This document shows positions 30,501 through 38,485 of a DNA stretch of 64,000 bases, in pieces. The notes beneath the pieces are model-generated. The model was not told the DNA's origin and searched no databases. It was given only the letters and a program-made list of their open reading frames with translations. Made by a program: the position numbers and the translations under genes. The stretch is from positions 1,054,001-1,118,000 of the forward strand of contig NZ_CP004403.1 of NCBI RefSeq assembly GCF_000730245.1, given 5' to 3'. Positions within the stretch are counted from its first letter, which is position 1, and every line of letters starts with the position of its first letter. The DNA is from an endosymbiont of Acanthamoeba sp. UWC8 (GTDB taxonomy: Bacteria > Pseudomonadota > Alphaproteobacteria > Rickettsiales > Midichloriaceae).

Positions 30501-30741
30501 CCTTAATCCTTTTCTTCAACTGCTCAAGAAATATTGTCCCGTCCTCAAATTTATTATCAAGAACATATTTGCCGAGTACACTTTCTTTACCGCCCGTAAG
30601 CGCAATTAGGCCATCTATATTTTCCAAGAAATAATCAAGGCTAACATTGGGATCTTCTAAACTATCACTGCTAAGGAATGAGTGACTAACAATCTTCATA
30701 AGATTTTGGTAGCCCTGCTTGTTTTTAGCAATAAGCAGCAC
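27589..30741 (-). CDS. dnaE: DNA polymerase III alpha subunit, main part (5' end frameshifted)
   Basis: DnaE is the replicative polymerase. This 1050-residue frame starts at a GTG inside the family sequence [19 protein letters not shown] of the PHP domain. It contains the active-site motifs [18 protein letters not shown] and [17 protein letters not shown], then [46 protein letters not shown], and a C-terminal OB fold. The first ~77 residues are in the fragment at 30762-30995 in another frame; the break is at an A6 tract (30771-30776). Joined length ~1135 is normal. trmJ follows after 6 bases. Loss of this protein would be lethal, so the break is either a sequence error or compensated. Confidence 0.95.
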   Translation of the reverse strand: [1050 protein letters not shown]

Positions 30742-30761
30742 TTCACCTAAACTCTTCCGGT

Positions 30762-30995
30762 TTAGAGTTGTTTTTTATCATATTCAACTTTTACAATGCA
30801 TCCTATTATAGGTTGCACACCTGATTTTATACATGCTTGTGAAAACTCAAGTGCACCGAATAAATTTTTATGGTCGGCAAGACATATCGCCGGGAATTTA
30901 TATTCTACGCATTTTTTCGCCAGTTCCTTAATTTTTACGGCACTCATCCCGAGGGAATAATCCGAATGTGCCCTTAGGTGGATAAAAGTTTTCAT
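30762..30995 (-). pseudogene. DnaE N-terminal PHP fragment, frameshifted from main frame
   Basis: The 77 residues starting MKTFIHLRAHSDYSLG contain the start of the DnaE PHP domain: FxHLR-HSxYSL, then LADHKNLFGALEF and GVQPIIGC. The frame stops right after VEYDKKQL. One extra A in the A6 tract would carry the reading frame through TTLNRKSLGE into VLLIAKNK of the main part. Confidence 0.88.
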
Positions 30996-31092
30996 CACTT
31001 TATTAAAGTTGTTTTCGGAGAAGATATTACCACAAATATTTTACTAGTTAACTGATAATATTTAAAGCATTGAGGGTTTTGTAATTCGGTAA

Positions 31093-31226
31093 TTAAACTT
31101 TACTATTAGTTACTCTTATTTGTTTTTTTATTTTTTCTTCACCTTGCTGCTTATAAAGATAAAGCAATATCCTATCATGTAAGCCCTGAACTCCATATTC
31201 CTCTCCTTTTATTAGCTTTGAAGCAA
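31093..31226 (-). pseudogene. Candidate frameshifted C-terminal tail of VirB9-like gene
   Basis: After the VirB9 stop, a different frame reads 46 residues, EEVVASKLIKGEEYGVQGLH and so on, ending QIRVTNSKV, with protein-like composition but no start codon. One extra A in the AA before AAG (near 31237) would join it to the VirB9 end as DLKEEVVASKL. It could also be chance. A ribosome-site-led 22-codon frame in the same stretch is less convincing. Confidence 0.4.
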
Positions 31227-31985
31227 CTACCTCTTCTTAAGGTCAGCTTCCATAAGCTCATTAAATACACATAAAGTATCAACCCCGTGGCGCAGGGTAA
31301 ACTTGGGAGCGACCCTTTCAATCACTACGTACTCACCCGAAACTCTATAATTAATTAAGCCTTCATTACCTTTGTCATCCACTAGGAAAAAAGCAGGAAT
31401 TTCAGCATTTATATTTCTGAATTTAAAGTAAGTAAACTCCCCATCATCAAATATTAACAACGGTTCTATTAGCCTCGCATTACCGCTTATAGTATATTTA
31501 AAGTTATATAATTCAGGTTTAGATAAATCAGGCCCGGTGTTTGAGCTAACTTGTTTAATACCCCCTATAGTGCCGTCTTCAGGATAAACAAACTTAACGA
31601 CGAACGATAGCTCATCATCGCTTATGCTTTTCGCATCTTGGGCATGCATTTCAAAGAAATACATCCTTTTATTGGTAATTACCGTCATATTTGTAGTTGC
31701 GTCATCTTCTACAGGCTTAATAAATATGCGGTTACCTGCAGGGACAATCTGCCAAGGAGTCGGTGTTCCCATGGTAATGGTATCTATCTCTTCATCTAAG
31801 CCGAATTCAATTATAGATTGATAAAAATAATGACCGACGAACTTAAACACGGTATTCGGCATATAGTTTATAATCTTTATTCTTTTTTCATTACCTATCG
31901 GGCGCGGAGTAGATGTTGCATTTGCTTGGGCGGATAACATGCTCAAACAAAGTGAAAAAAGTAAAAATATCCTAATAATTTTCAT
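31227..31985 (-). CDS. virB9: Type IV secretion VirB9/TrbG/CagX-like protein
   Basis: VirB9 forms part of the outer-membrane core complex of the vir T4SS. The 252-residue protein has a signal peptide (~1-23, ending AQANA) and N- and C-domain stretches of the CagX fold. Examples are INYMPNTVFKFVGHYFYQSI (~40), GDRIFIKPV-type PAGNRIFIKPVEDDATTNMT (~90), the C-domain YNFKYTISG, and VIERVAPKFTLRHG near the end. virB8 lies upstream on the same strand with 79 bases between. virB10, virB11 and virD4 are not here, as in Rickettsiales genomes with scattered or duplicated vir genes. Confidence 0.88.
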   Translation of the reverse strand: MKIIRIFLLFSLCLSMLSAQANATSTPRPIGNEKRIKIINYMPNTVFKFVGHYFYQSIIEFGLDEEIDTITMGTPTPWQIVPAGNRIFIKPVEDDATTNMTVITNKRMYFFEMHAQDAKSISDDELSFVVKFVYPEDGTIGGIKQVSSNTGPDLSKPELYNFKYTISGNARLIEPLLIFDDGEFTYFKFRNINAEIPAFFLVDDKGNEGLINYRVSGEYVVIERVAPKFTLRHGVDTLCVFNELMEADLKKR

Positions 31986-32064
31986 GATAAAGTAAAATTT
32001 TAATCCTCAAATATTTATGTCATAAAACATATGTTGTAAGCAAGCTTTAATTATTTCATTTATA

Positions 32065-32784
32065 CTAATTATTTTGCTTGAGCTCCGAATTATCATACTT
32101 AGTAATAGTAAATTCCACTTCGGACTTATTATCTAAAATATTTTCAATATTACTCATACTAAAAGTTATACTTGTCTTCCAAAATGAAACTTTTTCTTCT
32201 TTATCGGTTTGTTCTATGGCTTTATAATAAACTATAGCTGATTCAGGGTTAACGGAATTTTTCGGAAATTCTATATTTTGAATTTGAATTATTCGCTTGA
32301 TGCTGTCTTTATATTTAATTATAGGGCTATCCGGGTTAGTAGTGGTATCGATATAATCGACATAATCACTAAATATTTTCCTTGAAGACAGTTCCCTCAC
32401 CCGCCTTAACAGTTCTTTCCACGCCTCTTTATCATTTACTACTTTAAAGTCATATTCTTCACGTGATTTTATATAGGCGGAAGCAAAATACCTGGCCACC
32501 GAAATCGTAACCGGCTCACTACCCTTTGATACCGGGATAATTTTTGAATAATATTTAACCTCATCTTCCGAATAGAGGGGGAAAGGATAAAGTTTTTTTA
32601 TATTATCAATCATCACTGTTTTAAATATTACTATAGTAAAAATAACGGAAAATATTGCGATAATTCCTATATAAGCTTTTTGAGTATAAGAGTATAAATA
32701 TTTTGAGGCATACCATTCCTTGGAGTCATTAAAGTATTCCCCGTTATCAATCATTTTTGCTATTATCTGCTTTGCTTCATCCAT
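32065..32784 (-). CDS. virB8: Type IV secretion VirB8-like protein
   Basis: VirB8 is a bitopic inner-membrane assembly factor. The 239-residue protein has a short cytoplasmic start, one membrane segment (~36-59, YIGIIAIFSVIFTIVIFKTV), and a periplasmic domain. That domain carries EPVTISVARYFASAYIKSREEY, equivalent to the VirB8 A-E-x-F...YVxxRExYD signature, and VYYKAIEQTDKEEKVSFWKT in its later half. It heads a virB8-virB9 pair and is divergent from the helicase gene. Confidence 0.9.
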   Translation of the reverse strand: MDEAKQIIAKMIDNGEYFNDSKEWYASKYLYSYTQKAYIGIIAIFSVIFTIVIFKTVMIDNIKKLYPFPLYSEDEVKYYSKIIPVSKGSEPVTISVARYFASAYIKSREEYDFKVVNDKEAWKELLRRVRELSSRKIFSDYVDYIDTTTNPDSPIIKYKDSIKRIIQIQNIEFPKNSVNPESAIVYYKAIEQTDKEEKVSFWKTSITFSMSNIENILDNKSEVEFTITKYDNSELKQNN

Positions 32785-33031
32785 CTGCTAAATTTTACTT
32801 TGTTTATTTGCCTATATAAATAATATCCCCTGTTTTTTATATTAGGGCAAATGAAAAATCACTATTTAAAATTAAAACTTTAAAACGCCTTTGTTCTTAA
32901 CTATTGCATATCAGCCCTCTAAATTTTCAATTAATATTATAAAAATGCTATCAAATTGCTAAGAAAATGTTATTAGTGGGTGTAAAGCTCGCCTCTTTAA
33001 GAGTATGAAACTTTAAGTTTAGAGTAGATGA

Positions 33032-34825
33032 ATGCATAATAACTTATCACAAGCCAAAAATATTATCGACTACTGGTCTTGGGTGGAGCGTTTTACTCCT
33101 CCTACATTATTTGACAACGATAGCGCGATAAAAACGGTTTTAGGGGATCAGGAAATACCGTGGCTTAATCCTGACTATTCCGAGGATGAAACTCATACCT
33201 GGCTTTACAGCGTTTATGTAGGGGTAATTAATTGCAAAAATATAATTGAAAAGTTAAAGGCGGAACTTGGCTCCGAGTTAATCGATTCCAATTCTAAAAA
33301 TGAGGAAAGCGAGTCATACCTGTTTTGTTTTGAAGTTGATATTAACGGTCATCCCATAGGGGACTCGATTGCTATTCCGGATTATGTCGCTTCCATGGGG
33401 TGTTTGATAAAAGTCAGACATCTTACTCCTGATATATGGCTGGATAATTTTGATCCGATTAAAACTAAAATTGAGGAAATGCTTAAAAATATTTTTTGCA
33501 ATTTACGGCAACCTGATACTCAAGCACCTCTAAATTTTACTCTATTTGAACAAATGGTGGGTGCCGTTAAACAGATAACCGAGTGGAAGGAACTACTGTA
33601 CGATGTAAAAAATCAAGTAAGAATAGATATACGCAAAATTGCTAAACCTAAAAATATACAGGATAATTCAATAGAGGAAATTGAAACTGAGTCGGAAAAC
33701 GAATCTTTAAAACTTTTCAATAGTTTCTTTTTTAAAGATTTAAAATCAATTTCAGATGATATGAAAAGAAATGAACCGTTAGGCGAAGTTCTATTGGAGT
33801 ATCTTAATATAGTTCCCTGCCCGCCTAAAGCGGATATCAGAAAAGATAAAACCCTTTTGCAAACTCTGCTGTCACCTAATAATTTAGCTGTCGCTCGCTG
33901 GCCGGGAAAGGGAGATCACCCGTTGGTATTAGGACAACAACTTGCGGTAAACACTCTGTTTAATTCAAAAACAGAGATGTTCTCGGTAAACGGCTCTCCC
34001 GGTACCGGTAAAACTACATTATTGCGGGATGTTATTGCTAATATTGTTGTCTTACGAGCACAAAAATTAGCTGCCCTTAATTCTCCGGACGATGCTTATA
34101 CTGGAAGTGAAAATGTTTGTATTGCAAATTATAATTATAAAATTTGGAAACTGAATGAAGAGCTTTTAGGCCATGGTATAGTTATAAGCAGCCCTAATAA
34201 TGCGGCAATTAAGAATATTACGACGGAGATTCCGCTTGCCGGTGCAATCGATGATAAATGGGGGGCAGATTACTTCTCAGAAGTAGCATCGCACATATTC
34301 GGTAAAAAATGCTGGGGTTTGACTGCAGCGCCTCTCGGCAGTTCAAAAAATGTTAAAGAATTCTTTAACGCATTTTGGCCGATACACCCTAAAGATAAAA
34401 CTTTTAATAAATTATTATTAGATAACAATGCAGACTTTGAAGACTGGCAACAAGCTAAGGAAAACTTTTTAGCTTGTATAAAAAGTTTTAATTCAATTCA
34501 GAATGAGCTGAATAACATTGAAAAATTTTTAAAAGAAAAAGCCCAGATACTGGATTGTTTAAATACTATTAAACTAAAGCATAATGATTTGACTAAAGAA
34601 ATTAAATCGGTTGACGAAAGTAAGCAAAAAATATTTCTCAAAAAATTAGAATTAGAAGATAAAATATCAGAACACGAAAAGGCTAAAGCGTATTTAAAAG
34701 AAATAAAGCCTTCATTCATAAAAAGAATATTAAACTTTTTCTTTGACCGTAAAAAAAATTTAGAATGGGATACAAAATATAATCAAAGAATTCAATTATT
34801 AATAAAACTTTCAGATAAAAAGTAG
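33032..34825 (+). CDS. Superfamily 1 helicase/ATPase, N-terminal part (frameshifted)
   Basis: The 597-residue frame has an uncharacterised N-terminal ~280 residues, then GQQLAVNTLFNSKTEMFSVN followed by Walker A GSPGTGKTTLLRDV (~320). This is the Q-motif/motif I order of DNA2/UPF1-like SF1 helicases. A charged, coiled-coil insertion follows (residues 470-597), where the frame stops at TAG 34823. One A fewer in the A5 tract (34817-34821) carries the coil straight on into the next frame as SSKLNTALSKNAQEL. Joined length ~1065. Related ATPases occur in mobile and defence regions, but no partner genes are visible. Confidence 0.8.
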   Translation: MHNNLSQAKNIIDYWSWVERFTPPTLFDNDSAIKTVLGDQEIPWLNPDYSEDETHTWLYSVYVGVINCKNIIEKLKAELGSELIDSNSKNEESESYLFCFEVDINGHPIGDSIAIPDYVASMGCLIKVRHLTPDIWLDNFDPIKTKIEEMLKNIFCNLRQPDTQAPLNFTLFEQMVGAVKQITEWKELLYDVKNQVRIDIRKIAKPKNIQDNSIEEIETESENESLKLFNSFFFKDLKSISDDMKRNEPLGEVLLEYLNIVPCPPKADIRKDKTLLQTLLSPNNLAVARWPGKGDHPLVLGQQLAVNTLFNSKTEMFSVNGSPGTGKTTLLRDVIANIVVLRAQKLAALNSPDDAYTGSENVCIANYNYKIWKLNEELLGHGIVISSPNNAAIKNITTEIPLAGAIDDKWGADYFSEVASHIFGKKCWGLTAAPLGSSKNVKEFFNAFWPIHPKDKTFNKLLLDNNADFEDWQQAKENFLACIKSFNSIQNELNNIEKFLKEKAQILDCLNTIKLKHNDLTKEIKSVDESKQKIFLKKLELEDKISEHEKAKAYLKEIKPSFIKRILNFFFDRKKNLEWDTKYNQRIQLLIKLSDKK

Positions 34826-34871
34826 TAAGCTAAATACCGCTTTAAGTAAGAATGCACAAGAACTAAAGCAC

Positions 34872-36230
34872 TTGAGCAATGACTTAAGGCTCTGTGAGAC
34901 TGAAAAGCAAAATATATTGGAAGAACTTAATAGAATCAACAATTCCCTTTTTTCCGCTAAAGAGATAATTGGAGATAACTTCCCTGATGATGAATATTGG
35001 GCATTGGAAGATGAAAAACTACAAAAAACTTCACCTTGGAATTTTTCTGACTTGCATGAAATAAGAGCTAAAATTTTTATTGAAGCACTAAATCTGCATA
35101 AAATTTTTATTTTATATAATAGAGAAAAAATTGCTAATACTCTGAGAGCTGCTCGCCAAGTCATAGCCGAAGGAAAATTACTCTATGACAAGATGCATTT
35201 AATACCTCATATTTGGGAAACTTTTCATTTAACGGTTCCTGTGGTTTCAACTACATTTGCTTCATTTTCCAAACTATTTAAGGGTATGGGCAATAATACG
35301 ATCGGTTGGCTGCTCATAGACGAAGCCGGGCAAGCTATGCCTCAAATAACGGCAGGAGCTTTGTTTAGAGCGAAGAGAGCAATGATAGTGGGGGATCCGC
35401 TGCAAATAGAGCCGGCTGTGACTATCCCGGAAGTAATGTCATTGGTACTTAGAAAATATTTTAAGGTTTCAAATAGTTGGGATCCGTACAATCAATCGGT
35501 TCAGACATTAGCGGACAGAGCTAACCCGATAGGAACGGTACTGCAATCAGGAGGGAAAGAAAACAGTCATTGGGTAGGTGCTCCCTTAAGAGTGCACAGA
35601 AGATGTAATGATCCTATGTTCACTCTGTCAAATTCCATTGTCTATGATAACCTTATGATTTACGCAAGTAACAATAAACCTTTGCAGGTTGACCTAAAAT
35701 TATCCGATAGTTTGTGGGCGCATGTCACTTTAAATGGAGAATCAAAAAATAATTGGTCTAAACCGGAAGGTGAGGTCGCATTTGACTTTTTAAAGCATAT
35801 TAATAAATTAAATGATAAGGTAATTAATTTAAGGTCTACTTTCGTTATTTCCCCTTTTAAGAACATGAAACAAGGTTTTCGAAAACTTCTTAACGAAGAT
35901 CTGGCCTACAAGAAGCTTTTTAATAACAAAGTAGAATTTAATCGGTGGATGAAAACAAACGTCGGGACAGCTCATACTTTTCAGGGAAAAGAAGCGGAAA
36001 TAGTAATATTTATACTAGGCGGCAGTTCCAAAAGGGCTTTACAATGGGCTTCAAAAAATCCTAATCTATTAAATGTCGCTTTAACTAGAGCAAAGAGAGC
36101 TATATACATTATCGGGGATTTTCATATATGGTCAAAGATGAATTATTTTAATCAACTAGCCGGAAGTCTTCCGATAAAACCTTATAATGAAAAATTATTG
36201 CCCTATAAGAAAGGGGGGCAAAGCTCATAA
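34872..36230 (+). CDS. Superfamily 1 helicase/ATPase, C-terminal part
   Basis: This frame (nominal TTG start, real reading from about 34822) holds the rest of the helicase: coiled coil, then STTFASFSKLFKGMG, Walker B WLLIDEAGQAMPQI (~145), motif III IVGDPLQIEPAV (~172), VGTAHTFQGKEAEIVIFILG (motif V, ~363) and LLNVALTRAKRAIYIIGD (motif VI, ~398). All motifs needed for ATP hydrolysis are present across the two frames. Substrate (DNA or RNA) is not clear. Confidence 0.82.
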   Translation: MSNDLRLCETEKQNILEELNRINNSLFSAKEIIGDNFPDDEYWALEDEKLQKTSPWNFSDLHEIRAKIFIEALNLHKIFILYNREKIANTLRAARQVIAEGKLLYDKMHLIPHIWETFHLTVPVVSTTFASFSKLFKGMGNNTIGWLLIDEAGQAMPQITAGALFRAKRAMIVGDPLQIEPAVTIPEVMSLVLRKYFKVSNSWDPYNQSVQTLADRANPIGTVLQSGGKENSHWVGAPLRVHRRCNDPMFTLSNSIVYDNLMIYASNNKPLQVDLKLSDSLWAHVTLNGESKNNWSKPEGEVAFDFLKHINKLNDKVINLRSTFVISPFKNMKQGFRKLLNEDLAYKKLFNNKVEFNRWMKTNVGTAHTFQGKEAEIVIFILGGSSKRALQWASKNPNLLNVALTRAKRAIYIIGDFHIWSKMNYFNQLAGSLPIKPYNEKLLPYKKGGQSS

Positions 36231-36304
36231 TTACACGGCTTTTAAAGCCGATCTCACTTACCGATTATTACTTAGAATAAAAATTTTAAAATTACTCATA
36301 TTTG

Positions 36305-36320
36305 TTAACTATTTGTTAAC
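36305..36320 (+). promoter_or_regulatory. CtrA-like box upstream of a small unknown gene
   Basis: TTAAC-N6-TTAAC (TTAA-N7-TTAA), the alphaproteobacterial CtrA consensus, lies 47 bases before the ATG at 36367. The site shares an extended TTTGTTAACTA pattern with the one at 60790. TTAA-N7-TTAA alone is expected several times by chance in 64 kb of such AT-rich DNA. Confidence 0.4.
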
Positions 36321-36366
36321 CATTTTATATTAGCTTCTGATTTCTAGATAAACCACAGAGGGTAAA

Positions 36367-36900
36367 ATGGCAACCAAGACTAATAAAACACAAGCAGAAT
36401 TACTTATAGTTAACAGATATATGGAGTCGCTTCTTCCATTATTTAAAGAAGCCGTCGTTAGAGATGAATGGGATGGGCTTACAGGGTCTAAAAAATTCAT
36501 TAATAATATTGAAGTTTTTACCGAGAAGAAAGGAGATGCAGCAAAGAATCAAGCATTTGAGGGGTTCTTCAAAGCAATAACAGAAATTGTAATTTCAAAA
36601 GATGATAAGACAACCGCACTTAAAGAATTTACTAAAAAATATATGGATTTTACTCTGCAGTTATCGAAGAAAAGCCCGGAAATGTTTACCGGAGAGAATG
36701 CTAAAGTCGCACAAACATGTAAAAGCGTAATGGATCCAAAACAGAAAACTACTTTTGAGAAAAATTTAGGACTAAATAATAAAGTTGAGAAAGATTCACT
36801 TGTTAATAAACATTTAGGTGCTGATAAATTGAAACCGGCTACTTTTGCGGAAAGAGTTATTCAATCAAGAGAAGAAGGCTTACAGCAAACGGCAAGGTAA
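36367..36900 (+). CDS. Small acidic-basic cytosolic protein of unknown function
   Basis: A 177-residue soluble, Lys-rich helical protein with no signal peptide, membrane segment or known motif. It begins MATKTNKTQAELLIVNRYME and ends in a basic tail AERVIQSREEGLQQTAR. GAGGG precedes the ATG, and a CtrA-like box lies upstream. It sits downstream of the helicase and convergent with hscA. A T4SS substrate is conceivable from the basic tail, but that is guesswork. Confidence 0.65.
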   Translation: MATKTNKTQAELLIVNRYMESLLPLFKEAVVRDEWDGLTGSKKFINNIEVFTEKKGDAAKNQAFEGFFKAITEIVISKDDKTTALKEFTKKYMDFTLQLSKKSPEMFTGENAKVAQTCKSVMDPKQKTTFEKNLGLNNKVEKDSLVNKHLGADKLKPATFAERVIQSREEGLQQTAR

Positions 36901-36967
36901 GGATAGTGACTGCACTTATCCTCCGAATTTTATTAATAGAATATAATCTATATAAGAAGTATTTTTT

Positions 36968-38485
36968 TCAAATGACATTATTTTTTTGCAACAAACTAAG
37001 TACTTCTTCTTCCTTCAAGCCGTATGCAGGTTTAATTTCAATTTCCTGCTTAGTTTCTGTAAGCTTTTCATAAGCGGTTACCGTTAAAATTCCGTCAGCA
37101 TCAATTTTGAAAGTAATCTCTATTCTCGGTTCTCCGGCCGGTAATTGAGGCAGGCCTTTAAGCTCAAAATGAGCAAGTGACCTACACTCGGAAACCTTCT
37201 CACTTTCCCCTTGGATCACATGTATTTTTAACCCGGTTTGGCCATCACTATGTGTGGTATACATTCTTTTTTGCTGCGTAGGTAACGGGGAATTCCTAGG
37301 AATAATTATTTCCGAAATGCCCCCCATAAGTTCTATCCCTAAGGAAAGAGGTGTAACATCAAGAAGGATATTGTCGCTTCCATAAGTTAAAGCTTCAGCC
37401 TGAATAGCAGCCCCCAGAGCTACAATTTCTTCAGGGTTGATTGTATCTAACGGCTTCTTATCGAAAGCTTGAGTTAAAGCCGCTTTAACATAAGGAACTC
37501 TGGTAGATCCGCCGACCAGAATGATTTCACTAATATCGTTAACCTCAATTTCCGCTTGCTTTAAAACATTCTTAAATATTTTAATTGTCTTACTGATATA
37601 AGGCTTAATTAAATTATTAAACTCAATTTGAGAAAGAGAATATTTTTGATTTAAAATTTCACCTTGCCAGTGAGTGTTATCAGTTAAATATTCTTTTATC
37701 TTTCTTGCTTCCCGTAGGTAAACCTGAAGGCTATTAATATCAAGCTTCTGATCGGTAAAATAGGTTATAATTTCTTTATCAAGCTCATCTCCGCCGAGCT
37801 CAACATCTCCACCCGTAGCTAAAACCTGGAAAATTCCTTTCTCAAGTCTAAGTATAGAAACATCAAAAGTACCACCCCCGAAATCATATACGGCAAAAAT
37901 TCCTGATTCATTTTTATCTAAGCTATAAGCAATGGCTGCAGCCGTCGGCTCATTTAATAGCCTTAAAACTTTAAGGCCGACAATTTGCGCGGCATTCTTA
38001 GTGGCTACACGTGCAGCATCATCGAAATATGCCGGAACAGTTATTACCGCATTTTCTACCTTTTCTCCCAAATATTCTTCTGCTCTTCTTTTTAATTCTT
38101 TTAAAATCTCAGCAGAAATTTCAATCGGGTCTTTAACAGTATTATTAATATTAAGTTGAATTAAGTTTTGGTTAGAATTCTGATTAATATCATATGGCAG
38201 ATGCAAACCTTTGATATCTTCTATTCCTCTCCCCATCAATCTTTTTATTGAAGAGATATATGTGCTGTGGTTTAAAGCATCATTTCCCACGTAGCTGCGG
38301 TTATTATCAAAAGCGACTATAGAAGGTAAAATTTTTTCACCGCTCATCTTATCTGCAATTATTACAGGTTGCCGGTTCGAAGAAACTGCCGCCAATGAAT
38401 TAGTTGTACCTAAATCAATACCTATGCTTTTACCGATCGGGTAGCTTTCTGTTTCTCCCGGCTCTTGAATATCAAATAGTATCAT
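36968..38485 (-). CDS. hscA: Fe-S assembly chaperone HscA, lacking the C-terminal lid
   Basis: HscA is the Hsp70 that moves clusters off IscU. The ATPase domain is complete: GIDLGTTNSLAAVSS (~22), VITVPAYFDDAARVATKNAA, LNEPTAAAIAYSLD, FGGGTFDVSIL, and ILVGGSTRVPYVKAAL. The substrate domain (~370-490) is present through IEITFKIDADGILTVTAYEK. The protein then ends at residue 505 after GLKEEEVLSLLQ, about 100 residues short of typical HscA, so the helical lid is missing. The following 60 bases are not lid-like in any frame. It overlaps hscB by 14 bases. Fdx, usually next in isc operons, is absent here. Confidence 0.92.
   Translation of the reverse strand: MILFDIQEPGETESYPIGKSIGIDLGTTNSLAAVSSNRQPVIIADKMSGEKILPSIVAFDNNRSYVGNDALNHSTYISSIKRLMGRGIEDIKGLHLPYDINQNSNQNLIQLNINNTVKDPIEISAEILKELKRRAEEYLGEKVENAVITVPAYFDDAARVATKNAAQIVGLKVLRLLNEPTAAAIAYSLDKNESGIFAVYDFGGGTFDVSILRLEKGIFQVLATGGDVELGGDELDKEIITYFTDQKLDINSLQVYLREARKIKEYLTDNTHWQGEILNQKYSLSQIEFNNLIKPYISKTIKIFKNVLKQAEIEVNDISEIILVGGSTRVPYVKAALTQAFDKKPLDTINPEEIVALGAAIQAEALTYGSDNILLDVTPLSLGIELMGGISEIIIPRNSPLPTQQKRMYTTHSDGQTGLKIHVIQGESEKVSECRSLAHFELKGLPQLPAGEPRIEITFKIDADGILTVTAYEKLTETKQEIEIKPAYGLKEEEVLSLLQKNNVI

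Noticed and set aside
31155-31207. 22-codon frame with a good ribosome site after virB9
   Set aside because: It overlaps a longer protein-like frame and is more likely a by-product of the VirB9 tail.
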